64,000 nt of DNA from Komagataeibacter xylinus NBRC 15237 (GTDB lineage: Bacteria; Pseudomonadota; Alphaproteobacteria; Acetobacterales; Acetobacteraceae): contig NZ_BCTP01000011.1 of NCBI RefSeq assembly GCF_001571345.1, positions 1 to 64,000 on the forward strand, read 5' to 3'. Shown here in pieces: positions 27,975 to 36,964 of the stretch. Position 1 is the stretch's first letter. Each line of letters starts with the position of its first letter. The position numbers and the translations under genes are program-made. The notes below the pieces were generated by a model. The model had not been told where the DNA came from, did not search any database, and saw only the letters and a program-made list of their open reading frames with translations.

Positions 27975-28421
27975 ATGCTGCTGCGGCGTGACAGGACCAT
28001 GATTGCCATACTGATCATGCTTGACGTGGCCTTTCACGCGGGGCGGAACGGCACCATAAGTGCTGCCGACATCGCCGAGCGCGCGGGCCTGGCCCGGCGC
28101 GGGATCGAGCCGCTGCTCCAGACCCTGTCACGCTCGGGCCTGCTGGAAAGCGTGCGTGGCCCCCGTGGCGGCTACCGCCTCGGTCGCCCGCGGCGCGATA
28201 TCATGCTTGCGGATATCCTTGCGGTCATCACGGCGGAGGACAACACGGATGACGGCCCGATTGGCGGCCTGTTCCAGAAGGTTGTCGAGCCGTGCTGGCA
28301 GGAATTCGATACGATGATCGATGAACAGTGCCGCAAGATCAGCCTTGATGACCTTGTGCGCCGGGCCGAGCATGCGGGCATGCGCCGCCCGCTGCCCGAA
28401 CCGATCACGTTTTCGATCTGA
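27975..28421 (+). CDS. Rrf2-family transcriptional regulator
   Basis: 148 residues: N-terminal winged helix (ISAADIAERAGLARRGIEPLLQTLSRSGLLES) with the family's RGPRGGYRLGR wing. Only two cysteines follow (VEPCW and DEQCR), not the three-Cys cluster site of IscR, so an iron-sulfur sensor of the IscR type is unlikely; it may act like CymR-type cysteine regulators. The ATG at 27975 is preceded by GAGG at 27962-27965 and gives the usual N-terminus; the open frame continuing upstream through cysK antisense is not real. Divergent orientation suggests control of cysK. Confidence 0.88.
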   Translation: MLLRRDRTMIAILIMLDVAFHAGRNGTISAADIAERAGLARRGIEPLLQTLSRSGLLESVRGPRGGYRLGRPRRDIMLADILAVITAEDNTDDGPIGGLFQKVVEPCWQEFDTMIDEQCRKISLDDLVRRAEHAGMRRPLPEPITFSI

Positions 28422-28471
28422 TCTGACCCCACCTGCCAGCCCTGCCGCAGCAGGGCCGACAGGCCGCCGGA

Positions 28472-28918
28472 TTATTTCGCGGCGGTGACTGTGGTGGTCA
28501 CATCCATGTATTCACGCGGCTTGCCCCCACCGGGAATCAGCACGACACGGAACTTGTCCGGGCCGGAATAGGCGGTGTTGGCCGTGTACGTCACATAAGT
28601 GTGATCGTTATAATTATAGATGAACACCTTGCCGTGATCGGGCGCCGGAGAGACGCCAAACGAGGCATAGGGATGACCTGCCGAGGCCCGTGTCTCGATG
28701 GCACAGTAGCCATCATCGCTACGGACCTGCATGGTGGTGGACTTCGTGTTCCTGCCCGCATCGGCAAGGCTGCCCACCTGGCACTGGCCGGAGGCCTTCA
28801 TGTAGTTGTAGGGATTGGGGGTTCCGGCAATGCCACCAAGGTTTACCGCCGGTTTGTTGTCACATCCGGCGAGCAGAATGCCCGTCGTCATCATGATTGC
28901 AGACAGTCGCAGTCGCAC
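28472..28918 (-). CDS. Putative lipoprotein of unknown function
   Basis: 148 residues. A signal peptide ends in the lipobox LLAGC (Cys19), so it should be a lipid-anchored envelope protein. The body has two further cysteines that could pair, and a C-terminal half with beta-strand character (HGKVFIYNYNDHTYVTYTAN, GPDKFRVVLIPGGG) resembling an immunoglobulin-like sandwich. I do not recognise the family. Confidence 0.72.
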   Translation of the reverse strand: MRLRLSAIMMTTGILLAGCDNKPAVNLGGIAGTPNPYNYMKASGQCQVGSLADAGRNTKSTTMQVRSDDGYCAIETRASAGHPYASFGVSPAPDHGKVFIYNYNDHTYVTYTANTAYSGPDKFRVVLIPGGGKPREYMDVTTTVTAAK

Positions 28919-29177
28919 TCGTCAGCTCCGCTGTGTTTGATACATCACCCGTTAAGGACCATTGCGCCTGCGCTGCCCCGTAACGGTCAGGATTGGCGCA
29001 CGGGCCAACCACCGTGGCATACGCTGTAGAACAACGCACCAAGGCGGGAAAGCCCCACCCGTTGCTTTTGCGCAGGCATGCACGCCCTGCCCGTGTGGCA
29101 TACCCGGCTCACGGGGCGCTGTCATCCCATCGTGCATTCATAACGCATGTTTTTGAACGCGGGTCTGCCGCGCGCCC

Positions 29178-29206
29178 TTTTGGCGGCAGCATGTTTGCGC
29201 TATAGA
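29178..29206 (+). promoter_or_regulatory. Weak promoter-like pair before the four-cysteine exported protein gene
   Basis: TTTTGG (29178-29183) and TATAGA (29201-29206) are 17 bases apart, about 90 bases before the start codon at 29298. The match to consensus is partial. The rest of the 379-base gap at 28919-29297 shows nothing else I can support. Confidence 0.3.
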
Positions 29207-29297
29207 CCTGATCCGGATTTCATCGTGCCGGAATATGCGGGGTCCGTGCATTACCCCCATTGGCAACCGCCCCACCATCTCTGGAGAACCCGTCCTG

Positions 29298-29834
29298 ATG
29301 TCCATGTCGATCTGGCGCGCTGGCGCTGCAGCTCTTGCCCTTGTGGGACTGGTTAATGGCGGGCAGGCGCTGGCTGCCGGTCCGTGCTCCCCCTCGCCCG
29401 CGCATGAGGCGTTTGACGTGCAGGGGCTGAAGAGCCAGCTCATGGTCACCGCGTTGTCCTGTGGCGTGCAGGACAAGTACAACAACTTCGTCGTCAAGTT
29501 CCGCCCCAAGCTCGCGGCCGAGGAGCATGTGCTCAACGGGTATTTCTCCACCACCTATGGCCGCAACGCCCAGCGCCAGCATGATGACTACATCACGCAG
29601 CTCGCCAACGTGCAGTCCGAGCGCGGCCTGCAGGCAGGCACGGCATTCTGCCAGCAGCATGTTTCCATGTTCGATGAGGTGCAGGAACTCGAAAGCACCG
29701 CCGACCTGTCGAACTACGCCCAGGCCAAGGACATCGTCCAGCCCGCCTCCTACCTGACCTGCACGGCCCCCAACCGCCCGGCCGCAGCCGCCGCCCGCCC
29801 GCGCACGCCCGCGCGCCGCACGGTGCGGAGCTGA
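29298..29834 (+). CDS. Exported four-cysteine protein of unknown function
   Basis: 178 residues with a good signal peptide (cleavage near ALAAG, about residue 28). The mature part is largely helical and has four cysteines (GPCSPS, LSCGVQ, TAFCQQH, YLTCTAP) that could form two disulfides in the periplasm. The C-terminus is an Ala/Pro/Arg tail. The ATG at 29298 is taken because the signal peptide starts there; an in-frame ATG 21 codons earlier gives no better leader. No family recognised. A terminator follows. Confidence 0.7.
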   Translation: MSMSIWRAGAAALALVGLVNGGQALAAGPCSPSPAHEAFDVQGLKSQLMVTALSCGVQDKYNNFVVKFRPKLAAEEHVLNGYFSTTYGRNAQRQHDDYITQLANVQSERGLQAGTAFCQQHVSMFDEVQELESTADLSNYAQAKDIVQPASYLTCTAPNRPAAAAARPRTPARRTVRS

Positions 29835-29877
29835 CCCGCGCGCCAGCCTGCGCGGCAATACGTTAAAGAAAAATCGG

Positions 29878-29922
29878 GGCCGGGCTTTGTCCGGCCTTTT
29901 TCATGCCCGCAAGTGCGGGCAT
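29878..29922 (+). terminator. Intrinsic terminator plus adjacent palindrome
   Basis: GGCCGG (29878-29883) pairs with CCGGCC (29891-29896), followed by five T. Directly after it, ATGCCCGC (29903-29910) pairs with GCGGGCAT (29915-29922), with a 4-base loop and no T-run. The first ends the exported-protein transcript; the second has no assigned role. Confidence 0.75.
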
Positions 29923-29988
29923 AGTCAGCGCAAGGAGACAGGCCGCGCAGCTTGACAGGACGTGACCTGACAGAACAAAGAACGCTTC

Positions 29989-32028
29989 ATGAACGACGAT
30001 CTTTTTTCCACGCCTGCGCCCCCTGCCCGGCCCACCTCGCACAAGGTTCCCCCCGCCGCCATGCCAGACCCCGCAAAAAACGGTCCCGATTCCTATGACG
30101 CCAGCGCCATCGAGGTACTGGAAGGACTCGAACCCGTGCGGCGGCGGCCGGGCATGTATATCGGCGGCACGGACGAGACGGCCTATCATCACCTCGCCTC
30201 CGAGATCCTCGATAACGCGATGGACGAGGCTGTGGCAGGCCATGCCACCACCATCGACGTAACCCTCGAGGCCGGTGACTACCTGACCATCCGCGATAAC
30301 GGGCGCGGCATTCCGGTGGACGCCCATCCGCGCTTTCCCGACCGTTCGGCGCTGGAGGTGATCCTGACCACCCTGCATGCGGGTGGCAAGTTCTCGGGCA
30401 AGGCCTATGCCACATCGGGCGGGTTGCACGGGGTTGGTTCATCGGTGGTCAACGCGCTGGCCTCACGCATGGAAGTCGAGATCGCGCGCGATCGCGCCCT
30501 GTGGCGGCAGGTCTATGAGCGCGGCCGCCCGCTGGCAGGCGTGGAGAAGGTCGGCCCGGTGAATAACCGACGCGGCACCCAGATCCGTTTTACCCCTGAC
30601 CCCGAGATTTTCGGGCGGCTGCATTTCTCGCCCGCGCGGCTGTACCGGCTGTGCCGCTCCAAGGCGTTCCTGTTCCGTGGCGTCACCATCCGCTGGTCGT
30701 GCGATCCGGCGCTGATCAAGGACCACGACATCCCCGCCGAGGCGGTGCTGCACTTCCCCGGTGGCCTGGCCGACAGCCTGCGCGACGAACTGGGCGAAAA
30801 AGCCGCCCTGCTGACCGACCTGTGGGCCGATGACGCCGACCTGCCCACCGGGCCTGACGGGGCCGATACGGGGCGCATGGAATGGGCCATCGCCTTCCTT
30901 GAGCAGGGGCCTGCGGCGCTGGCGTCGTACTGCAACACCATTCCCACCCCCAATGGCGGCACGCACGAGACCGGGTTCCGCAACGCGCTGGTCAAGGGCC
31001 TGCGCAACTGGGGCGAGCAGCGCGCCAACAAGCGCGCGGCCAACATCAACGCCGATGACATCATGGGCTGCATTGCGGCCAAGCTGTCGGTGTTCATCCG
31101 TGACCCGCAGTTCCAGGGCCAGACCAAGGAAAAGCTGACCAGCGGCGAGGCCAGCAAGCTTGTCGAGACCGCGCTGCGCGACCGTTTTGACCACTGGCTG
31201 GCGGGCAACCCGCCCCAGGCGGACAACCTGCTGGCCTTCGTGGTCGAACGCGCGGAAGAGCGCCTGCGCCGCAAGGAGCAGAAGGACACCCCGCGCAAGA
31301 GTGCGACCCGCCGCCTGCGCCTGCCCGGCAAGCTGACCGACTGCACGCGCGAGAACGCAGCCGAGACCGAGATCTTTCTGGTCGAGGGCGATTCGGCTGG
31401 TGGCTCCGCCAAGCAGGCCCGCAACCGCGAGACGCAGGCCGTGCTGCCGCTACGTGGCAAGATCCTGAACGTGGCCAGCGCCTCGAATGAGAAACTGCGC
31501 GGCAACCAGGAACTGCGCGACCTTGTCGAGGCACTCGGCTGCGGCACGGGCGAGCGCTTTGATCTCAGCAAGCTGCGCTATGGCCGCATCATCATCATGA
31601 CCGATGCCGATGTGGATGGCGCGCATATCGCCTCCCTGCTCATGACGTTCTTCTACCGCGAACTACCCGGCCTGATCCGGGGCGGACATCTGTACCTGGC
31701 CCAGCCGCCGCTCTACCGCCTGACACAGGGCAGCAAGAGCATTTACGCCATGGATGACGCTGATCGCGAGCGCAAGCTGAAGAAGGTATTCAAGCCCAAC
31801 AGCAAGGTCGAGGTCTCGCGCTTCAAGGGCCTGGGGGAAATGCCGCCTGCCGACCTCAAGCAGACCACGATGGACCCCAGGCACCGCACGCTGCTCAAGG
31901 TCATCACCCCGCCCGAGGACCGGGCATTTACGCTCGAACGCGTGGAACACCTGATGGGCCGCAAGGCGGAGCTGCGCTTCCGCTTCATTCAGGAACACGC
32001 CAATCAGGTCGATAACCTCGACGTATGA
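29989..32028 (+). CDS. parE: DNA topoisomerase IV subunit B
   Basis: 679 residues; with ParC it decatenates daughter chromosomes. GHKL ATPase motifs: EILDNAMDEA, DNGRGIPVD and the glycine-rich SGGLHGVGSSVVNAL. TOPRIM motifs: FLVEGDSAGGSAKQARNR and MTDADVDGAHIASLL. Length and the EVSRFKGLGEMPP region fit ParE rather than GyrB, which is usually about 800 residues. An N-terminal Pro-rich tail of about 35 residues precedes the core. A perfect terminator hairpin follows at once. Confidence 0.94.
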   Translation: MNDDLFSTPAPPARPTSHKVPPAAMPDPAKNGPDSYDASAIEVLEGLEPVRRRPGMYIGGTDETAYHHLASEILDNAMDEAVAGHATTIDVTLEAGDYLTIRDNGRGIPVDAHPRFPDRSALEVILTTLHAGGKFSGKAYATSGGLHGVGSSVVNALASRMEVEIARDRALWRQVYERGRPLAGVEKVGPVNNRRGTQIRFTPDPEIFGRLHFSPARLYRLCRSKAFLFRGVTIRWSCDPALIKDHDIPAEAVLHFPGGLADSLRDELGEKAALLTDLWADDADLPTGPDGADTGRMEWAIAFLEQGPAALASYCNTIPTPNGGTHETGFRNALVKGLRNWGEQRANKRAANINADDIMGCIAAKLSVFIRDPQFQGQTKEKLTSGEASKLVETALRDRFDHWLAGNPPQADNLLAFVVERAEERLRRKEQKDTPRKSATRRLRLPGKLTDCTRENAAETEIFLVEGDSAGGSAKQARNRETQAVLPLRGKILNVASASNEKLRGNQELRDLVEALGCGTGERFDLSKLRYGRIIIMTDADVDGAHIASLLMTFFYRELPGLIRGGHLYLAQPPLYRLTQGSKSIYAMDDADRERKLKKVFKPNSKVEVSRFKGLGEMPPADLKQTTMDPRHRTLLKVITPPEDRAFTLERVEHLMGRKAELRFRFIQEHANQVDNLDV

Positions 32029-32033
32029 AAAAA

Positions 32034-32061
32034 CCCGGCCTCCATCTGGAGGCCGGGCTTT
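32034..32061 (+). terminator. Intrinsic terminator of parE
   Basis: A perfect 10-bp stem, CCCGGCCTCC (32034-32043) with GGAGGCCGGG (32048-32057), has a 4-base loop and is followed by CTTTA. It begins 6 bases after the parE stop. Confidence 0.9.
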
Positions 32062-32066
32062 AAAAG

Positions 32067-32150
32067 CAGAAGTTTTTTGGTGAAGCTTTTTTTCCAAAAA
32101 ACTTCAGAAGAATGCCGCCTTGTGAAAAAGGCGGCACCCAGAACCTTTAT
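32067..32150 (-). repeat. Intergenic two-hairpin element, copy D (full)
   Basis: Reverse orientation: AGAAGTTTTTTGGTGAAGC at one side and GGCGGCACCCAGAACC at the other, with both hairpins present (GAAGCTTTTTTTCC...AACTTC and GCCGCC...GGCGGC). It sits just beyond the parE terminator and ends at the nuoM stop, at convergent 3' ends. Confidence 0.88.
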
Positions 32151-33682
32151 CCCGCCACATGCGTGATCTGCGCCGGCTCAACCGCAGCCACGGTGGCCAG
32201 CGGGTGCAGCAGGTAGGTCACGGCCGGGTCGAACACGCGCAGGAACGAATTGGGGTGCACCCCCATCCACACCGTGACGATGGCCAACGGCACCAGCACG
32301 GCCAGTTCCTGCCCGGTCAGGTCGCGCAGCAGGGCCACGATGCCGCCCCGATCCGCGCCAAACAGCACGCGGCGGTAGAGCACCAGCATATAGACCGCCC
32401 CCAAAATCATGCTCGTGCCGCCAAGGAAGGCCAGCCAGAACGAGACATGCAGCGCGCCGACCATGACAAGGAATTCACCCACGAAGGCCCCCGTGCCCGG
32501 CAGGCCGATATTGGCCATGACAAACAGCATGGCCAGCGTGGCCAGCACCGGCATCTTGTGGGCGACACCTGAGAATGCGCTGATCTCGCGCGTTTCCGCC
32601 CGCCACGACACGGCGGAGACACAGAAGAACAGCGCCGCGATGACGATGCCATGCGACAGCATCTGGAAAATCGCGCCATCAATCCCCTCGGGTGTCAGCG
32701 TGAACAGCCCGATGGCGATCACCCCCATATGCGAGAACGAGGAATACGCGATCACGCGCTTCATGTCGGTCTGCGCCAGCGCGATGATGGCGGCATAGAT
32801 CACCGCAATCACGCCCAGCGTCAGCACCACGGGGGCGAACAGCCGCGCCGCATCGGGGAACATCATCACGCCAAAGCGCAGCAACCCGTATGCCCCCGCC
32901 TTTGACAGCACGCCAGATAGCATGACCGAGGCCGGGGTCGGTGCCTCCGTGTAGGCATCGGGCAGCCATGCATGCAGCGGGAAAAGCGGCAGCTTGACGC
33001 CAAAGGCGATGATGAAGCCCGCCAGCAGCCAGCACTGCATGCCGTGGCCAAAGCCATGATGCTGCAGGGCTACGATGTCGGTGGTGCCGGTGGCGTTCCA
33101 CATGGCCAGCAGTGCGAGCAGCATGAACAGCGAGCCGCCAAAGGTGAACAGGAAGAACTGTAGCGAAGCCCAGACCCGGCGCGGGCCGCCCCACACGCCT
33201 ATCATGAGGCTGGCGGGCAGCAGTGTTGCTTCATAGAACACATAGAACAGCACCAGATCGAGCGCCGAGAACAGGCCAATCAGCGTGGTTTCCAGCACCA
33301 GCATGGCCACCATGTAGTCGCGCACCCGCCCCGTGACCTGCCGCCACCCGCCAATGATGGCCAGCGGCGTAAGGAAGGCGGAAAGCAGCACGAACATGAG
33401 GCTGATGCCATCAACCCCCACATGGTAGGACATGCCCGCGCCACTGGCCCAGCCCACCTGCTGCTCGAACTGGATGCCGGGCCTTGCGGGGTTGAACTGC
33501 GCCCACATGACAACAGCCAGCACGAACACGATGCCGCTGGTCCACAGCGCCACCCAGCGCGCGGCGGTCTCGATGTTCTGGGCCGTGCCGCGCGTGAGCA
33601 GGATGGCCGCAGCGCCCGCAAGGGGCAGATACGTAACTAGGGAGAGCAGGATCGGATGCACATTCGGTCTCACATCATCCAT
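32147..33682 (-). CDS. nuoM: NADH-quinone oxidoreductase subunit M, solitary gene
   Basis: About 511 residues, 13-14 membrane helices, of the proton-pumping NuoM antiporter type. Key charged residues are in place: Glu in VFYEATLLPA, Lys in FGVKLPLFPLHAWLPDAYTEAP, Lys in GVLSKAGAYGLLRF and Glu in GAFVGEFLVM. In most bacteria nuoM lies between nuoL and nuoN; here the neighbours are parE and mutL. Whether the other complex I genes exist elsewhere cannot be seen. The ATG at 33682 is one option; a GTG at 33730 would add 16 residues. Confidence 0.9.
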   Translation of the reverse strand: MDDVRPNVHPILLSLVTYLPLAGAAAILLTRGTAQNIETAARWVALWTSGIVFVLAVVMWAQFNPARPGIQFEQQVGWASGAGMSYHVGVDGISLMFVLLSAFLTPLAIIGGWRQVTGRVRDYMVAMLVLETTLIGLFSALDLVLFYVFYEATLLPASLMIGVWGGPRRVWASLQFFLFTFGGSLFMLLALLAMWNATGTTDIVALQHHGFGHGMQCWLLAGFIIAFGVKLPLFPLHAWLPDAYTEAPTPASVMLSGVLSKAGAYGLLRFGVMMFPDAARLFAPVVLTLGVIAVIYAAIIALAQTDMKRVIAYSSFSHMGVIAIGLFTLTPEGIDGAIFQMLSHGIVIAALFFCVSAVSWRAETREISAFSGVAHKMPVLATLAMLFVMANIGLPGTGAFVGEFLVMVGALHVSFWLAFLGGTSMILGAVYMLVLYRRVLFGADRGGIVALLRDLTGQELAVLVPLAIVTVWMGVHPNSFLRVFDPAVTYLLHPLATVAAVEPAQITHVAG

Positions 33683-33815
33683 GAATGATGCGCTGACCCT
33701 AGGAGGGTTGAATGGAGAGAATCCAGCCACGCCCCGCTCACATTATGCCGAGCAACCCCGGCATGCCGCTAGCCGCCCCCCCCTGCCCACGTGTTTGCAG
33801 GCCCCGTTGCGCGAC

Positions 33816-35681
33816 CTAGCGACGGCCGAACATCCGCTCAAGATCGGCCTTTTCCAGCTTCAGCCAGGTCGGACGACCATGCGAGCATGTGCCCGCGCGC
33901 GGGGTGCGTTCCATGTCGCGCAGCAGGGCGTTCATTTCCTCGTGTGTAAGCCTGCGGCCCGCCCGCACGCTGCCGTGGCAGGCCATGCGGGCAATGATCG
34001 CATCCATGCGGCTGTCCAGCGCATCGGCCTGCGCAGGGGTGGAAAGCTCGTCCGCCTCCAGTTCCTCGGCCAGGTCGCGCAGCATGGAAGCCGGGTTTTC
34101 CTTGCCCAGCAGCGCGGGCAGGGCGCGCACCAGCACCGCCGTGCCGCCAAAGGGTTCGATCTCGATGCCCAGCCGGGCCAGCGCGGGCGCGAAAGGCAGC
34201 AGCACGTCCACCTGCCGGGCTGGCAGGTCCACCACCTCGGGCAGCAGGAGACGCTGGGCGCGGATCTCGCCGTCCAGATACTGCGCGCGCAGGATTTCAT
34301 GCGTCAGGCGCTCATGGGCGGCATGCTGGTCCACCAGCACCAGCGCGCCATCCGCCGTCTGTGACAGGATATAGGTGCCCAGCACCTGCGCCACCGCAGC
34401 ACCCAGCGGATGCGCCATGGCGGCAGCGGTGTCCGTATGCGCCAGCACGGCTTCGGGCACCGCCTTGCGGGCGGCGGGCAGGGCTGCAAGCGGCAGCGAC
34501 GACTCGGCAAAGCCAGGGGGCAGGCCATGATCGGCCTGCGGGGCTGGCGCCAGTGGCGCTGCCATGCGGGTGGACAGGCCTGCCGCGTCATTCCCACGCT
34601 CGGGCGGGTACCAGATGCGGGCGGCTGACGGCCCGCGCGACTGGAGGAGGTCGGGCCGCACGCCCGCAATACCCGCCCCGGTGCCAAGAACCCGCCCCAG
34701 CGTGCCAATGACCAGCGCGCGCACCGCAGCCGAGTCGGCATAGCGCAGCTCGGTCTTGGCGGGGTGTACGTTCACATCCACCTGCTCGGGCGGAATTTCG
34801 AGCGACAGCGCCACCACCGCATGTCGCCCGTGCTCCATCACGTTGCGATAGGCCACGCGCACGGCGGTGCGCAGCACGGGATCGACCACCGGCCGCCCGT
34901 TGACCAGCAGCATCTGCCCGTTGGCCGTGGCCCGGTGCACCGAGGGCGCGCAGATATAGCCACTCAGCTTCAGGTCGCCGCGCTGGCCTTCAACCAATAG
35001 CAGCCCATCGGCCTGCCCCGCCTCAAGAATGGCCGCAACACGCGCAGCCCGGTCCTGCGCGGGCAGGTCAAGAACCACGCGCTGGTCAAATTCCAGCCGG
35101 AACGCCACATGCGGGGCAGACAGCGCCAGCCTGCGCACCACGTTCTCGGCATGGCTGGATTCAACACGCGGGCTCTTGAGGAACTTGCGCCGTGCGGGCG
35201 TGGCAAAGAACAGGTCTTCCACCAGCACGCGGGTGCCCGCAGGCCCGGCACAGGGTTCAGGCTGGCCCACAGCCCCCCCTTCCACGCAGATCGACCATGC
35301 CGAATCCGCGCCATGCCGCCGCGACATGACCGTCAGCCGTGCCGCAGCCCCGATGGAGGGCAACGCCTCGCCCCTGAAACCAAGGGTGGAAATCCGCACC
35401 AGCGTCTCGTCACGCAGTTTGGAGGTACAGTGCCGCTCGACAGCCAGGCACAAATCATCGGGCGACATGCCGCAGCCGTCATCAGTCACTTCGATGCGGT
35501 CGATCCCGCCCCGGTCGAGGCGGATGCCGATGCGTTTCGCCCCCGAATCCAGCGCGTTTTCCACCAGTTCCTTCAGGGCCGCGGCCGGGCGTTCAATCAC
35601 CTCGCCCGCGGCAATGCGATTGACCACCTGCTCTGACAGGCGACGGATAACCGGCAGTTCAGGCGTGGAAGACGTGTTCAT
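33816..35681 (-). CDS. mutL: DNA mismatch repair protein MutL
   Basis: 621 residues. The N-terminal GHKL ATPase shows ELVENALDSGAKRI, DDGCGMSPDDL and TLGFRGEALPSIGA. The C-terminal domain has the endonuclease motif DQHAAHERLTHE (DQHAx2Ex4E), plus ACHGSVRAG and CSHGRPT, so this is the nicking type of MutL found in organisms without MutH. The start at 35681 gives the family N-terminus (LPVIRRLSEQVVNRIAAGEV); the upstream frame is noncoding. It is 133 bases before nuoM on the same strand. Confidence 0.95.
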   Translation of the reverse strand: MNTSSTPELPVIRRLSEQVVNRIAAGEVIERPAAALKELVENALDSGAKRIGIRLDRGGIDRIEVTDDGCGMSPDDLCLAVERHCTSKLRDETLVRISTLGFRGEALPSIGAAARLTVMSRRHGADSAWSICVEGGAVGQPEPCAGPAGTRVLVEDLFFATPARRKFLKSPRVESSHAENVVRRLALSAPHVAFRLEFDQRVVLDLPAQDRAARVAAILEAGQADGLLLVEGQRGDLKLSGYICAPSVHRATANGQMLLVNGRPVVDPVLRTAVRVAYRNVMEHGRHAVVALSLEIPPEQVDVNVHPAKTELRYADSAAVRALVIGTLGRVLGTGAGIAGVRPDLLQSRGPSAARIWYPPERGNDAAGLSTRMAAPLAPAPQADHGLPPGFAESSLPLAALPAARKAVPEAVLAHTDTAAAMAHPLGAAVAQVLGTYILSQTADGALVLVDQHAAHERLTHEILRAQYLDGEIRAQRLLLPEVVDLPARQVDVLLPFAPALARLGIEIEPFGGTAVLVRALPALLGKENPASMLRDLAEELEADELSTPAQADALDSRMDAIIARMACHGSVRAGRRLTHEEMNALLRDMERTPRAGTCSHGRPTWLKLEKADLERMFGRR

Positions 35682-35806
35682 GCGGATAAACCGGGGGTTG
35701 TGGAATACGCGGATGCCGCGCCCATGCGGGCCAGCCCGCTGGAGGCAGCCATAAAAGCCCGTCCAGCACACATCCCCCAATCATAAGGACGTTGCTGGTG
35801 GATCCA

Positions 35807-35868
35807 TTTTAGAAAAACTTCAGCGGATGTCGCTTTTTTGGAAAAAAACGGCACGCGAAAATTTTTAT
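35807..35868 (-). repeat. Intergenic two-hairpin element, copy E (decayed)
   Basis: TTTTAGAAAAACTTCAGCGG matches one arm of hairpin 2, then a diverged hairpin 1 (TGTCGCTTTTTTGG, AAAAAAACGGCAC) and an end GCGAAAATTTTTA. The order matches copy D. Unlike most copies it lies between two genes on the same strand, 3' of the DUF3035 lipoprotein gene and 5' of mutL in genome orientation. Confidence 0.65.
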
Positions 35869-35902
35869 CGTTTCCTGTCAGCGCGTTATTACAGGAAATG
35901 TC

Positions 35903-36427
35903 TTATTTGGTCGGGCCGCTGACGGTGGGCGTTGCCCCCTGGGTCAGGTTGCGGCCAAGGGCCGAATCCTCACGCAGGCGGGCGTTTTCCGCCTTGCCAT
36001 TGACCAGGTTCCCTGCCCCGCCGCCATGCCAGAACATCAGCTTGTCCACAAAGCTGGTGTCAGCCCGGCCCATCTCGCCCTTGTCGGGCTCGTTCGCGGC
36101 TTCCTGTGCCTGACCCACAAGGGCGGTCTGCCCCACGCTGCCCGTGCCATCAGCCCCCTGCAGCGCCACGTTGGGCGAGAGGGTTTCAAGCGCCTGCATG
36201 CGCGGATTGGTGTCCTGCGCGCGCTGGACCGCATTGCTGTTGGGCGCACCGAGTTCATCCGATGGCGGCATGGACAGGGGCGCGCGGGTGGTGACGGTGT
36301 ATTCGTCGGGCAGGCTGCGCTCGAGCCCGAACGCGCGCGACACATCGGCACCCGTGCACCCCGAGAGCATGAAGCCACTGGAGACAAGCAATGCACATGA
36401 AAGGGGTCTGAGAGCTGAAATCGCCAT
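35903..36427 (-). CDS. DUF3035-type lipoprotein
   Basis: 174 residues. A signal peptide ends in the lipobox MLSGC, predicting an anchored envelope lipoprotein. The body (LERSLPDEYTVTTRAPLSMPPSDEL) matches the alphaproteobacterial DUF3035 family, usually found next to lspA as here. Function unknown. The ATG at 36427 is chosen because the signal peptide starts there. It is 58 bases downstream of lspA on the same strand and probably co-transcribed with ileS-lspA. Confidence 0.83.
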   Translation of the reverse strand: MAISALRPLSCALLVSSGFMLSGCTGADVSRAFGLERSLPDEYTVTTRAPLSMPPSDELGAPNSNAVQRAQDTNPRMQALETLSPNVALQGADGTGSVGQTALVGQAQEAANEPDKGEMGRADTSFVDKLMFWHGGGAGNLVNGKAENARLREDSALGRNLTQGATPTVSGPTK

Positions 36428-36485
36428 ATCTCGCCTATTACCGTGAGTGGAACGCTTCGGCAAGCATGTGCGCGCCGCATCCACT

Positions 36486-36959
36486 TTAGTTTGCATCGCG
36501 ATCACGCAGGTTGTCGATGATCAGGATCGCAACGCCACAATCTATCAGCGCATCGGCGATGTTGAACACCGGCCATGACCAGCCATAGGCATGGGCATGG
36601 ATGAAATCGACCACCGCGCCAAAACGCAGCCTGTCGATGACGTTGCCAATCGCCCCGCCCATGACCATGCCCAGCGCCACCGCCACCCATTGCCGCCGGG
36701 TGCGCGCCATCCATACGCCCAGCCCCGCCACGATCAGCAGCGCCGCGAGCGAGAAAATGATGCGGCCGGCAGCCCCCGCGCCCCCCAGCATGCCAAAGGT
36801 GATGGCGTGGTTCCACACCATGGTCAGGTTCAGGCCCGGCAGCACCGGCACGCTTTCACGCGCTGGCAGATCGTAGATGTTGAGGATCCAGTATTTGCTG
36901 GCCTGATCGGCCACCAGCGCGCCGAGCAGGCAGGCGGCACCCAGAACGCGGTTGTTCAT
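36486..36959 (-). CDS. lspA: Lipoprotein signal peptidase (signal peptidase II)
   Basis: 157-residue membrane aspartyl protease that removes the signal peptide of prolipoproteins such as the one encoded next to it. Four hydrophobic helices; catalytic Asp residues in GNVIDRLRFGAVVDF and FNIADALI. The N-terminal DQASKYWI is conserved. The ATG at 36959 lies 5 bases after the ileS stop, the classic ileS-lspA pair. Confidence 0.95.
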   Translation of the reverse strand: MNNRVLGAACLLGALVADQASKYWILNIYDLPARESVPVLPGLNLTMVWNHAITFGMLGGAGAAGRIIFSLAALLIVAGLGVWMARTRRQWVAVALGMVMGGAIGNVIDRLRFGAVVDFIHAHAYGWSWPVFNIADALIDCGVAILIIDNLRDRDAN

Positions 36960-36964
36960 CGCGG

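Noticed and set aside
29903-29922. Attachment site or operator at the perfect 8-bp palindrome before parE
   Set aside because: It is next to a terminator, has a 4-base loop typical of an RNA hairpin, and no second copy or integrase is present.
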